Shown here one piece after another: positions 33,687-46,416 of a stretch of DNA of 64,000 nt. The stretch spans positions 70,319,192 to 70,383,191 of the forward strand of contig CM065300.1 of the NCBI GenBank assembly GCA_032871835.1, read 5' to 3'. The notes under the pieces were generated by a model. The model was not told where the DNA came from. It worked only from the letters and a program-made list of their open reading frames with translations, and made no database searches. Numbering within the stretch: the stretch's first letter is position 1; every line of letters starts with the position of its first letter. A program made the position numbers and the translations under genes. The DNA comes from Dipteronia dyeriana (lineage: Eukaryota > Streptophyta > Magnoliopsida > Sapindales > Sapindaceae).

Positions 33687-35246
33687 ACAAATATTATGGT
33701 GTGTTTAATATTGATCTAGAGGGGGGGGGGGTGGATAGATTTTAATCAAAATTTACCCAATTTTCGTTAATGGTCAATTAGACGAAAATACCCCTAACTA
33801 GTCACAATAATATCACAAGTGTAATAAGTGCGGAAATAATAAAGACACTTGAGATATACGTGGAAACCCTCCAAATGGGAAAAACCACAGGTTGTTAAGT
33901 GCGCCACACTCGAACCTTGAATCCACTAATGGCAAAGGAATTACAACCTAATCCCAGTTTAAATCCACCACCACTACCTAATCCCGGTATAAGTGAACCT
34001 AGTCCATCTTGCTTGCGATTTAAGCTACCTACTCCCGAAAGCAACACAAATCTTACTTCTCAATGAAGAGATAAATTGTCATATGTGAATATATGATGAT
34101 ATTCAAAGAACAAACAAGGTTAGGACCCTATATGCTTATCTAGGATAATGAGATGACAATTAATGCAATCCTAGATATCATGAGCTAAATGACATGTTCA
34201 AAAAGCTTAGCTAAACATAGATCAAACAATCCTATGAAGCTATCACAATACAACACTCAATCATGTCGTCACAGCAATCTCTAATTTGTATCTAGAATAT
34301 GTTCTAAGAGCATACAAATAATTAAAGAGATGGCTTAGCAAGCAAAACACTTAACTTGTAAGAAGATAGTGAAGAACTTACCAAACAAGATGTGATGAAG
34401 CAAACCTATCCATAGATGCACTCTAAATGACTTTAGATGATGCAAGATGAATTTTTTATGCATATGGGAATGCTTTGAGTGTTTAAAGATGAGTTCTTGG
34501 AAGAGTTTTTCCTTTGAAATGTGATCTAAGGAAAATATATGATATTCTGAACTCTTACACGACCTTAAAGCAAAGAGTTATATATATATGAGATCCAAAC
34601 AAAGTGATGTCGTTTTGGAAAAAACGTTCCAGCTTCCTCTATGTGCGCTGGTTGAGTAGCGCACCACCAGCGCACAACCTAATTTTTCAATAGGCCATGG
34701 ACGAGTGGCGTAACACATGCGACAATCCACTGGAATATTGCGCTTGTGAGGCTGCGCTAGTCGAATAGCTCACCACCAGCGCACTGCCACTTTTTCAACT
34801 TTGTGAGGGTGCAATGGCACAGCTCAGTGGTGCATGATAAGTGGCGTTCCACTGGAATGTTGCGCTGGTCGAGTAGCGCACCACCAACGCACAACCTAAT
34901 TTTTCAACACTCAAACACACAAAATCAACAAGTCCTAGAGCGATGAAAATGCATCCTATTTTAATGTCTAACATGACATAAAACTTTAATTACAAAATGC
35001 AAATAAATCAACAAGAGTCATTTAAACCAAAATGCACACAAGTATAAACACACAACATATATGAATAAGAATTATGCATGAATTTGTGAGTGTGTGCAAC
35101 TATCTCTTCAAAGCAAGTAAGCACAAGAATTTTACCTTTGGTGCTTCTCCTCTTGAGGTCTTGAGAGCCTAAGCTACCCTTACATAACACCCCAAAATTG
35201 TGTTTTTGTTCACAAAATAAGCCAATCAATAAATGAGGACTTTATA
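33687..35246 (-). repeat. 3' LTR of SIRE-like element
   Basis: Bounded by 'aaacaaatattatgg' on the left (shared with 41743) and a purine tract (minus-strand GCCAAATAGGGAGAT, 35247-35261) on the right. It contains an 11-G run at 33721-33731 and the palindromic block at 34643-34893. The LTR's first bases read TATAAAGTCC, so the usual TG appears mutated. Confidence 0.85.
34643..34893. repeat. Palindromic GCGCTGG...CCAGCGC repeats in SIRE LTR
   Basis: At 34643-34676 GTGCGCTGGT pairs perfectly with ACCAGCGCAC across a 14-bp loop containing agtagcgca. Degraded copies follow near 34749-34785 and 34861-34893. The same kind of block recurs in the related LTRs at 45925-46060 and 50889-51035. The sequence is GC-rich in an AT-rich setting. 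Confidence 0.8.
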
Positions 35247-36465
35247 ATCTCCCTATTTGGCTATTTCGTGATAAAACCACCACTCACATTGATCCTCACA
35301 AAACAAAATAAAACACCGGAAATATATTCTACATTACAAAGAGATATACATAAAAAAAACTTCAAATCTTCAATCTCTTGTAGAATCATCAACCCTACAT
35401 AAAAAACAATCAACAAGTATACTTTCCAAACTAAGTTCATGTGAGATGATCAAGTGGATAGAAAACAAAAGAATTTGCGTATAAGAATATGAGTAATGCA
35501 CCACAGGGTTTACTCCCCCTAAATGTAATCTCCCCAAAAGAAAGTACTACTCCCCTTAATGCCAACACTTACTACCATATGCTACTCCCCTAACACCACA
35601 ATGCTAGGTCAATGCTACTCCCCCTTTTTGTCATGATATAGGCAAAGGAGAAGTCCCCAACCGGGTCACTCAAGGCAAAGAAAGAAATGAGTATACAAGA
35701 TTGTTGTATAATTATATAAGCCACATTTATGCAACTCTATTAATAGAAGATAGACAAGGAGATTTATTTGAAGAAAATGTGTGAATCAAAAATGCTTTGC
35801 ATACAAGACATGTTGCATTCAAGTCCAAAAACAATGGTATTTGACAAAGCAAATGACAAAGGTTTCCAATATAATTCAAACCAATTTCACCATTAGTCAT
35901 GAGAGAAGCAAGGATATAGAGTTTTTATAGATATAGAGTTTTAATGGCACTATATCCAACTTTATAAGCTAAACATGGCATGAACAACTTTGCACCGTAT
36001 TTGATTTTTCCAGAAGGATACCCGTATGATAGTAGCCATGTTCAACTAATAAAGAAAGAGGGACATTGATGCAACATTTTAGTCTCACTAGCTTTTTTTC
36101 ACACAATATTTTGCATTCAACAATTGCAATCATCAATTCATGCTTTACCATTTTTCAGTAGTATGTCATTTAAGAATCATCATGTCATAGAGATAATTGT
36201 AGGTCATTCAATATGTACTTCCTATGTAGATATCCTAGTCCAAAAATGCATGTTTGAACATAAATATGACATGGATTGTAATCAAAGAAAAGTTCACACT
36301 TATTAAAAAAAATACAATATACTATAGTATAAGTGCAACCAAGCTACTCAAGCAATCAATAAATGAGCATAAACATTTTCAAAAAAATTGGATGCAACAA
36401 GTATACAATAGCTCTCTTTGCTTGATTTCCCCTTATGGGGTCAAAGACCACAACACATCACTCTA
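35247..36465. other. Untranslated region between pol and 3' LTR of SIRE-like element
   Basis: No open frame with recognisable similarity. SIRE elements often have an envelope-like ORF here, but none is visible. The same region, similar in sequence, is present at 46417-47619 in the second element. Confidence 0.6.
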
Positions 36466-37857
36466 TTAAACAAATCCCAATAGATCTACTAAGAGTCTTG
36501 AATCGAGTAGCATCTAAAGGTTTAGTAAATAGATCCGCTAGTTGATCATTAGTACCTACATGCTCAAGTACTATGCATTTGCTCTCAACTAGTTATCTAA
36601 TGAAATGATGATGGATGTCAATATGCTTAGTTCTAGAATGTTGAACCGGATTCTTGAAAATATTAATTGCACTCATGTTATCACAAAAGAGAGTAAGAGT
36701 ACCTTGATTGAATCCATAGTCGACTAGCATTTGCTTCATCCAAAGGAGTTGTGTCATCCACTCCCAGCAGCTATGTATTTGACCTTAGCCGTGGATAAAG
36801 AAATTGAATTTTGCTTCTTGCAAAACCAAGAGACAAGGTTATTCCCAAAGAAAAAGCAACCGCCCCCCGATGTACTTTTCCTATCATCACAATTTCCTGC
36901 CCAATCTGCATCACTAAAGTCTACAAGACTAGCATTAGTGTCAAAAGAGTACCAAATTCCATAGTTAGATGTCCTATTCACATAACGAATGATTCTCTTA
37001 ACAGAAGAGAGATGGGACTCCTTAAGATCCGATTGGTACCTAGCACACACACCCACACTAAAAGAGATATCGGGCCTACTTGCGGTCAAATAGAGCAAGC
37101 TACCAATCATGCCACGATATAAAGTTTGATCCACACTTTTACCACTAGCATCCTTGCTTAGCTTCAAAGTGGTACTTATGGGTGCATCACAATATTTGGC
37201 ACTTTCAAGGCCAAATTTCTTCACTATATTTTTGGCATACTTAGCTTGAGATATGAAAATCATCCATTTGCTTAATTTGTAAACCTAGAAAGTAACTTAG
37301 CTCACCAACAAGACTCATCTCAAACTCATAAGACATAACATCAACAAATTGTTAGACTTTGGTGTTATTAGTGGAGCCAAAAACTATATCATCAACTAGA
37401 TTTGAGCTATGAAAATCTCATCTTTGTCTTTCTTGGTGAATAAAGTCCTGTCAACACTACCCCTAGTGTAGCCATTGTCTATAAGAAATTGGGTGAGACG
37501 TTCATACCAAGCCCTTGGTGCTTGTTTCAACCCATATAAAGCTTTGTTGAGATGATAGACATGATTAGGGTGGTGAGGATCCACAAACCCTTTGGGTTGC
37601 TCAACAAACACTTCCTCTTGCAAGAAACCATTGAGGAAGGCACTCTTAACATCTATTTGATATAATTTGAACTTGTGCAAACAAGAAATGGATAAAAGAA
37701 GCCTAATGGACTCAATCCTAGAAACGGGAACAAATGTCTCCTCAAAGTCAATACCCTCAATTTGAGAGTACCCTCGTGCTACAAGCCTAGCCTTGTTTCG
37801 CACAATGTTGCCATCCTCATCGGATTTGTTCCTATATACCCACTTGGTGCTTATCAC
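36466..37857 (-). pseudogene. SIRE-like reverse transcriptase and RNase H, frameshifted
   Basis: On the minus strand the RT opens with [14 protein letters not shown] and [10 protein letters not shown], then [20 protein letters not shown] and [16 protein letters not shown] (37857-37396). A frameshift near 37395 precedes the catalytic box, read as [10 protein letters not shown]. RNase H follows: ASRPDISFSVGVCARYQSD, DADWAGNCDDRKSTSGG and FGNNLVSWFCKKQ (37263-36754). A further shift near 36760 leads to DNMSAINIF and LADLFTKPL (about 36690-36510). Pol ends with a TGA near 36466. Domain order and length are normal for copia. Confidence 0.92.
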
Positions 37858-39225
37858 ATTGGTGTTCTTGGCCTAGGAACTAGAGTCAAAACCTTATTCA
37901 TTTCAAATTGATTAAGCTCTTCTTGCATGGCAAGAACCCAAAATTCATCCTTTAAGGCTTCATCAACCTTCTTGGGTTCTATTTGAGAGGTGTAGCAAGT
38001 GTAGCTAATTAGATTAGCCATTTGATGCCTAGTCCTAACACCCTCACTAACTTCTCCAATGATGTCATATTTGTCATGGAGTTTCCTAACCCATGGAGCA
38101 GGTTCTTTTGAGTTCAAGAGAGGAATCCTATCAATATGTTGTGTTATGTCATCATCAAGGTTAGTATTTTCAACATTAGAAACATCATCAACCTTCTCCA
38201 AAGGGGAGTCATCAACTAGATCTACCTCCTCCTCATGGTCATTAGATTTGAGCTCAGTATCATCAATGACAACATTTGATGATTCCATTACGGTCCTAGT
38301 TTTTAGATTGAAAACTCTATAAGCTCTACTATTCAAGGCATAGCCAATGAAGATACCCTCATCACTCTTAGCATCAAATTTGCCAAGTTGATCACGGTCA
38401 TTCAAAATGTAGCATTTGCTTCCAAAGGTGTGGAAATAACTAACATTTGGCTTTCTACCTTTCCATAACTGATAGGAGTTTTGCCTAGTGTGGGGCCTTA
38501 GAAAGACTCTATTTCCTATGCAGCACGCCGTATTGACGGCTTCGACCCAAAGATTCCTAGGGACATTGTTGCTAAGCCACATCACACGGGCCATTTCTTG
38601 AAGAACCCCATTTTTCCTCTCAACAACTACATTTTGTTGAGGTGTCCAAGGAGCCAAAAACTCATGAGAGATGTCTAGACTATTGCAATATTTTTCAAAA
38701 TGAGCATTCTCAAATTCCTTCCCATGGTCACTCCTAATCCTTTTAATGCTTTTAATCTTAGAGTTCATTTTATTTTGAATTTTGGAACAAAGAATTTTAA
38801 ATTTGTCAAAGGTTTCAGATTTTTCTCTAAGAAAGTAAGTCCAAGTGTACCTAGAGAAGTTATCTACACACACACAAAAATGTATCTCTTTCCACCTAAA
38901 CTCTCGGTTTGCATGGGACCCATAAGATCTATGTGGAGAAGCTCTAGAGGTTCCTTGGTGGATAAATACTTGCCTTTTTTGTGCATACTTTTGGTTTGCT
39001 TCCCTTGTTGGCAAGGTCCACAAACACCATTTACCTTTTTCCCATACTAGGAAAGGCCTCACACAATATTAAACTTATCTAAGATTCGTAAATCCCTATA
39101 GTTCATGTGACCAAGTCTTTCGTGCCACAACTCAATTTGTTCATCCTTTGACACATTGTAAGAGGACACCTCTAGCCTCAAGACAATAGCAATTGTCGCT
39201 AGATCTCATACCTTTTAACAAGGTT
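37854..39225 (-). pseudogene. SIRE-like integrase and pre-integrase region
   Basis: The zinc-binding pre-integrase segment (LWHERLGHMNYRDLRIL, about 39140-39070, then a CGPCQQGKQTK-type motif near 39020) is split by a frameshift and stop near 39060. The core triad is clear: Asp in CVDNFSRYTWTYF (about 38870), Asp in RSDHGKEFEN (about 38720) and Glu in QQNVVVERKN (about 38630). The C-terminal region FGSKCYILNDRDQLGKFDAK, then GIFIGYALNSRAYRVFN, follows, and an acidic linker leads to RT. About 400 codons are open. Confidence 0.92.
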
Positions 39226-39227
39226 TG

Positions 39228-39530
39228 TCAATTTGGCAATAGGATAGAACAATCATCTTTCCTAAACAAGACAAAAAGTTCTTCATCACTAAGATGTGAA
39301 ATGCTTATCAAATTAGCTTTTAAACCATCAACATACAAAGCATTGGACAAAGAGGGTAATCCGGGAATGGAAATGGTTCCCTTTTCTTTAACCTTCTTTT
39401 TGGATCCATCACCAAATGTGACATTTTCTCCCTTCTCCATCACAAGAGTCTCAAAGAAACTCTTATTTCCAGTCATGTGCCTAAAGCACCCATTATCCAA
39501 ATACCAAAAATCACAAGAATGAGCTTTCAA
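39228..39530 (-). pseudogene. SIRE-like aspartic protease, active site changed
   Basis: The minus-strand frame contains WYLDNGCFRHMTG where copia proteases have WxLDSGC.xHM, so the catalytic DSG reads DNG. VTFGDGSKKKVKEKG and ALYVDGLKANLISISHLSD follow, as in copia. The frame ends with a TAG after LPN, and GAG-pre-integrase continues beyond it. Inactive as read. Confidence 0.85.
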
Positions 39531-41609
39531 GGCAATTTATGCAACAAGGCAATTTGTACAACATGGAAAAAGTGTTCATCCTTTCTAATCCACCTATGTG
39601 CAATATTTTCATTCTTAGTGGTCAATGGTACTTGGGCTCTAAGTGTCCTAGGATCATGCAAAGATGTTCCATTTTTCCTAGTGACATGCATCATGGCTTT
39701 AGTCTTTTTCTTCTCTATCATGCTTTCAATTCTACACAATTTAATATATCTAAAGAAATTTGGTCTAATGTGACCATCAATACCACAAAAATGACATGTA
39801 GGAATGAAGTTAGGAATCATACCATAACCTTGAGAATGCATTGGAGCCTTCCCATGTCTTTGTGGTTGTCTTGATTGTTGTTGATGAGCTTTCCTTCTTT
39901 GTTGTTGAGCAAGACTCGATTGCTTCCTTGGTTGATCTTGCATGATAGGTATCTTCCCTTTATGAGCTTTCAGTTGAGGGACGTTAACTTGAGGAGCCCT
40001 TGTAGGATGGGCTTGAGGTAGGCTTCTTGGTGCCACCTTCACTTGAGCACTACTTGAACACTCTCCTAGGTCAAGTTTCTTCCTAGGTGATTGATGAGAA
40101 GAGGACCCATTGAAGTTCATGCTTCTTACAAAAAATGGTCTTGCTTGGAGTGGAGGACATCTTGTCATCTTCAAACCCAATCCCCTTCTTGTCACTTGGC
40201 CTCTTTCCAACATCTAGCATGTGGTCAAGTTTTTTGGTGCTAGAGTTCATCTTGGCCAATAACTCTCTAGCATCTTCAAGCTCTTTCTTCAACCCTTATT
40301 CACTCCTCTTAGATCTCACCAACTCTTCATTTAGTTGGTTAACTTGAGTTGAGAGGTCTAGGTTTTCTTCTTTCAATCTCTTAATCTCATTCTTGTTTTT
40401 TAACCTTGAACTCTCAAACTTAGTCATATAATCCTTAAGATCCATCATATCCACACTTTCATTTGTGGATTGTGATGAAGATCCATCATCACTTGAGTAG
40501 TTTTTCTCTTGACTCTCATTTTCTTCTTCACTAGCATCTTTGCTCCTAAGAGAGGACGTAAAGGCTATGAAGTTAGCCATGGGTTCTTCATCATCCGAAG
40601 ACTCATCTCCTTCATTGGAGTTATCACTTTCATTCCATGTGGTAGCCATCACTTTTCCCTTTCTCTTGACTTTGTGATTTGCACATTCCGAGGCAAAGTG
40701 ACCTATCCCACCACATTCATAGCATTGGACTCCTTTCTTCTCGGTCTTTTCTTGCCTAGGCTCAATCTTTTTGAAGAGAGTCTTTTTCTTGAAGTCTTGA
40801 CCCTTGGATCCAAAACCTTTCCTCTCAGACTTGTAGAATTTCTTGAACTTTCTCATTAGCAAGGCCATTTCTTCATCCGAGTCATCAATTTCCTCCTTCT
40901 CAACTTTGGAGGCTTTCAAAGCAATATCCTTTTTCTTTTTTGATGGTGTGGGGTTAGGACATTTCCTAGATTCATAATCTAGAAGCCTCCCAATCACTTC
41001 ACTTGGCTTCATATCCTTACAACCACTATTCTCTTCTAAAGCCGTCACCTTAGACTCAAATCTATTGGGTAGAGATCTCATAATCTTCTGCTTGATCTTC
41101 CTATCCGAATAAGGATCACCAAGTTGATGACTTTGGTTCACAATGTCCATCAACCTCACTTCAAAGTCATTGAAGCACTCGTTCTCATCCATCTTGAGCA
41201 ATTCAAATTGCGTTTGGAGAACTTGAAGCTTCGATTCCTTAACCACATTGGTTCCCTCATGTGCAACTTCTAGGATATCCCATGCCTCTTTAGCTATCCT
41301 AGTATTTTGAACCAACTTGTACTGGTTCTCATCCATTGCACATAGGATGGCCTGCGTTGCCTTCCTATTCCACTTCAATGCCTCAAACTCTTGTGAGTTC
41401 CACTTTGCCTTTGGCTTGAGTACATCATCTCTTCCATCTGTAGGAGTCATCATGGGTGGAGTGTAGCCATCTTCAACTGCCATCCATGCCCTGCCATGAA
41501 TTTGGAAAATATACGACTCCATCTTGCCTTTCCAAGAGGCATAATTCAATCCGGTGAGAAGTGGAGGTCTAGTGCTAGAAACTCCCTCGTTGCCACCGTT
41601 TCCACTCAT
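39527..41609 (-). pseudogene. SIRE-like gag, two zinc knuckles, one damaged
   Basis: ATG at 41609 (MSGNGGNEGVSSTRPPLL). The UBN2-type capsid segment runs through GLNYASWKGKMESYI and AWMAVEDGY to RSLPNRFESKVTALEE. Zinc knuckle CYECGGIGHFASEC is at about 40720-40680. A long charged coiled-coil-like region (SSRLKNKNEIKRLKEENLD) reaches a TAA at 40296. The frame then continues, with a shift near 40090-40210, to a second knuckle in which the last Cys is Phe (CHFCGIDGHIRPNFF, about 39800). The upstream extension to 41702 is not needed: 41609 is the ATG conserved in this Gag type. Confidence 0.92.
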
Positions 41610-41722
41610 TGTGTTTAATGAATGAAGGATATGAATACAAGTGTATGAATGATCAATACACACAAACAAAATGCAACACACACTAAAATGAGCAATGATC
41701 ACTTATGTATGTCTAGGAACCT

Positions 41723-41737
41723 CCTCTGATACCAATC
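41723..41737 (-). other. Primer-binding site of SIRE-like element
   Basis: The minus strand reads TTGGTATCAGAGGAG next to the 5' LTR end, matching the initiator-Met-tRNA type of primer site. Confidence 0.85.
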
Positions 41738-42016
41738 TAAACAAATATTATGGTCAAATTTTTACCCAATTTTCGTTAATGGTCAATTAGACGAAAATAC
41801 CCCTAACTAGTCACAATAATATCACAAGTGTAATAAGTGCAGAAATAATAAAGACACTTGAGATATACGTGGAAACCCTCCAAATGGGAAAAATCATGGG
41901 CTGTTAAGTGCGCCACACTCGAACCTCGAATCCACTAATGGCAAAGGATTTACAACCTAATCCCGGTTTAAATCCACCACCACTACCTAATCCCGGTATA
42001 AGTGAACCTAGTCCTT
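41738..42016 (-). repeat. 5' LTR of SIRE-like element, truncated
   Basis: Matches 33736-34012 of the 3' LTR with about 7-8 differences, but lacks the 48-bp block holding the poly-G run. It stops after 'aagtgaacctagtcc', where unrelated LTR-like sequence begins. Confidence 0.88.
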
Positions 42017-42202
42017 CTACTGGTATTTATACAGCTCCAGGTCCTTGCCGTGCAAGTAGAAGATCTTCCTCTAGAATCCTTGGAGGGCTCTAGTAGAGTA
42101 TTTCATTAGGGGTTTCTTTCCCGACGTGTGATCCTTTAAGAGTATTGAATTGTCGCTGTATCAGGACTCTTGTATTTATAGGAAGAGATTATATTTCTTC
42201 CA
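42017..42202. other. LTR-like fragment of unknown family
   Basis: Contains 'cttgtatttatagg', similar to a plant TATA region, but has no partner in the window. It could be part of another LTR inserted in, or recombined with, the SIRE LTR. Confidence 0.35.
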
Positions 42203-42746
42203 TATTAGTATATTTGGGTATGGATTAGAGACCTATTATACACCGAAGTGGACCAAGAACACATGCGATACATGAAGAGCTCAAAATCCACGTAGACTAT
42301 ATAGACCAAGCCCATGCATTGTTATAACTGCATGAGCAATTTTATTTGGTTATATATATATCAGTTTTAGAAACTAATTGAGACATACATAAGAAGACAC
42401 ACAACATAACATAAGTGTGTGTGTGGTTGTCTCAGGATTCTATGTATGCATGAGAAGTCAGGAAGGCTGCAGGCATTGTTTGTGCAATGCATAGCATGGG
42501 TTGTCTGATGTTGTCATATGTGTATATTATGCATAAGATGCATGAGGAAATTTGTATAGCAAAATGGTGTACAATAATGTGAGAAACAATGCATGTATGT
42601 TTACATGAATATATACAGAGTGATAAACATAAGAGAGAGATGTGGATAAATTCATGAGAGAATATTCTCCCATCCAAGATCAAAGTGTGGGTATATGCAT
42701 TGTGATCAGAGGGGACTTTCCGATTGCGTGATCGTCCTCCGATCGA
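42203..42746 (+). repeat. Copia-type LTR, plus orientation
   Basis: Homologous, in opposite orientation, to the LTR at 55258-55819. Shared landmarks are 'attagtatatttggg', 'attatacaccgaagtgg', 'ttataactgcatgagca', 'atgagagaatattctccc' and 'attgtgatcagagggg'. No primer site or coding region follows, so it is a solo or fragmentary LTR. The start is within a few bases of 42203. The end is set by loss of similarity. Confidence 0.75.
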
Positions 42747-43160
42747 TGTGAGGTCGTTTTGAAAAAAAAGTTTCAGCTTCCTCTGTGTGTGCTGATGACG
42801 TTCCGATTGAATAAAATGGATGAATGTCTACCATTATCCCTTTTTTTATTACGGTTGAGGTTGAGGATATCTTCCTCATCGAGATGTTTGGCATGTAAAG
42901 TCTTTTTCTCGGTTTGGTTTCTTAATTACTTTCCTCTGTTAGGTTTATTAAGATGACATGGCTTAATTGATGACGTGTCAGCGATTTGACCCGATCGTTT
43001 GACTTTTGCTGACATGGCTTAGTAGTCCATCTGAAAACCCCGCTTTGTTGTTGACGTTTCTTTAATGTCGAATATTTCCTATAACATCAAGTTATCATCA
43101 ATATCAAGTTATGTATCAATATCATGAATATCAAGTTATCTATCAATATTATGAATATAA
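42747..43160. other. Mosaic spacer with a 40-bp SIRE LTR island
   Basis: The part at about 42750-42790 matches SIRE LTR 34607-34650 (gtcgttttgaaaa...cagcttcctct). The following sequence to 43080 is LTR-like but unassigned. 43087-43160 holds about three copies of 'atatcaagttatctatcaat' followed by 'atyatga'. Confidence 0.5.
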
Positions 43161-43594
43161 GAGCATCTCCGATACTATTATGCATTTGGAGAAAATGGAG
43201 TGCATATAGGATAGATACTAAAGAAGTTAGAAAAATTATCTCCAATGCAATTATCTAGTTGAATATGGAGATGATGTGACAAAAAAAGTTAGAGAATATA
43301 GAATTGAGTTTTTAATTCTAGAAACTCTCCTTGAAATGCTGACTAGGATTTCTAACTCATTCTACCAATTATATTAAAGCTCATTTAATTGTAAAATAAA
43401 AGAGAAGAGATATTGTAATAATTGTTTTATTATGATTGATCATAAAGTAGATACATATTTAATTTTAGATAATTGCATTGAAGAAGTGAATATGCATTTC
43501 TCTAATTTTTTTTCAAAAGTGAGCCCATAGTAATAAAAAATACTGATGTGACACTGTTAAAAACTCAAAATACATATATGCATCTGAGATGCTC
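43161..43594. mobile_element. Tourist-like (PIF/Harbinger) MITE
   Basis: The termini are inverted: GAGCATCTCCGATAC at the left, and the right end reads TGAGATGCTC. A 3-bp TAA duplication flanks it (43158-43160 and 43595-43597), the TWA target preference of PIF/Harbinger. GAGCATCTCC-type ends are common in dicot MITEs. No coding region in 434 bp. Confidence 0.85.
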
Positions 43595-43597
43595 TAA

Positions 43598-44768
43598 GAT
43601 TATCAAGAATATCAAGTTATCTATCAAGGTATGGCTATGGTACTACTCATAGAAAATGTTTGGTATGATACCATTCTTTTTTTTTTTTGGAACAACCTTT
43701 TGTTTTAAAAAATCAAAGTGGTTTCCAAATTACACTTTGACCAGTTTCCAAAATTTCCAAAAATTTGTTGCTATGATACCGATGTTGGTACAATAGTTAG
43801 GCCCTATATATCAATATCATGAATCAAGTTAGTTTGAACTACCCACACACTGATTGTGTAAAACCGTAGTTATAAAAAAAACACTTGTAAGTGCATGAAT
43901 CGTAAAGATATCATACAGTAACAAGTAAGGATCGTTCCCACGAAGACTAGAGATTTACCGATTAAATCTAATTCTAATTAAAGCTAAATTGAAAGTAACC
44001 GAAAGATTCCAAGTCTTCAATGATGAATTCTTATTCGTCTTCGAATCTTCGATGTGTAAAGATGAATAGAAGTTGTGAGGTGATGTATGGTGATGGAGTG
44101 GTGGGGGATGGCCCCCTTGGTGGCTTGGGACCTCCCATGGCTTCTCTCTTTCAATTGTAAAGAATATGAAGTATTTATAAGTGATTTTTCCTTGTGAACA
44201 ATTTAGGAAATCCATCAAGTGGGAAAGTAGAATGAAAGAATGAATGAGAATCCCTTCCTAAATTGAATTTCCTCTTTGATGTTTGACTCATAATTTGAGT
44301 TTAGGAAGTTTCCCTAACATGTTTTGGTCTTCTAAATTCATTAGAATTTAATTTAAGAAGTTTTGGAACAATTCTAGACCAATTCAGAGTGGTTTTCCGT
44401 AAAAAATTCATCAAACCATGGCCTGGGTCGCTTTATAGGTCACCACTGTCCAAACCGCGGAATTCTTCTGCCATGTACCGCTCCTCAGACCACTGGGTAG
44501 GTCTTATGCATGAATGGCGGTCCTAGCCGACGATTGACTTTCCAACACTGATCTTTGGTTACTAAATTGTGTAAAACTTCTTATAGGAATATTGGGAATT
44601 GCAATCCAAAATGTTGCTGGAAACTAGATTTTTGGGGATTTCATCCATAAGTGGGTAAGACACACAATTCGTTCGATAGCTGAGAGATATAGGCCCCACA
44701 ATCTAGTTGTTTGTATTGGTTTGAATTCATCTTGTTGCTCCTTTTCTCCAAAATAAGCCAACAGTCTC
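43598..44768. other. Spacer, probably older LTR-retrotransposon sequence
   Basis: No gene supported. Phrases such as 'taaggatcgttcccacgaag' (43927-43946) are often seen in plant gypsy LTR/UTR regions. The sequence continues after the second SIRE-like element at 54035 (ccaacagtctc + ttgaaagg). Confidence 0.4.

Positions 44769-46416
<1,648 letters not shown>

Larger units (their letters stand above)
33687..42016 (-). mobile_element. SIRE-like Ty1/copia retrotransposon with both LTRs
   Basis: On the minus strand the order is 5' LTR (42016 to 41738, truncated), primer site, gag, protease, integrase, RT, RNase H, a 1.2-kb untranslated region, polypurine tract and 3' LTR (35246 to 33687). Gag with CCHC knuckles and long coiled-coil-like regions, together with pol order PR-IN-RT-RH, identifies copia. 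Gag type and large size fit the SIRE/Maximus lineage. The shared parts of the LTRs are about 97% identical by eye. The 5' LTR ends abruptly at 42016, so no TSD can be read. Confidence 0.88.

Noticed and set aside
37854..39062. Envelope-like or other host gene in the SIRE-like element
   Set aside because: The frame is integrase: VDNFSRYTW, SDHGKEFEN and the Glu motif are all present. No envelope-like ORF follows pol.
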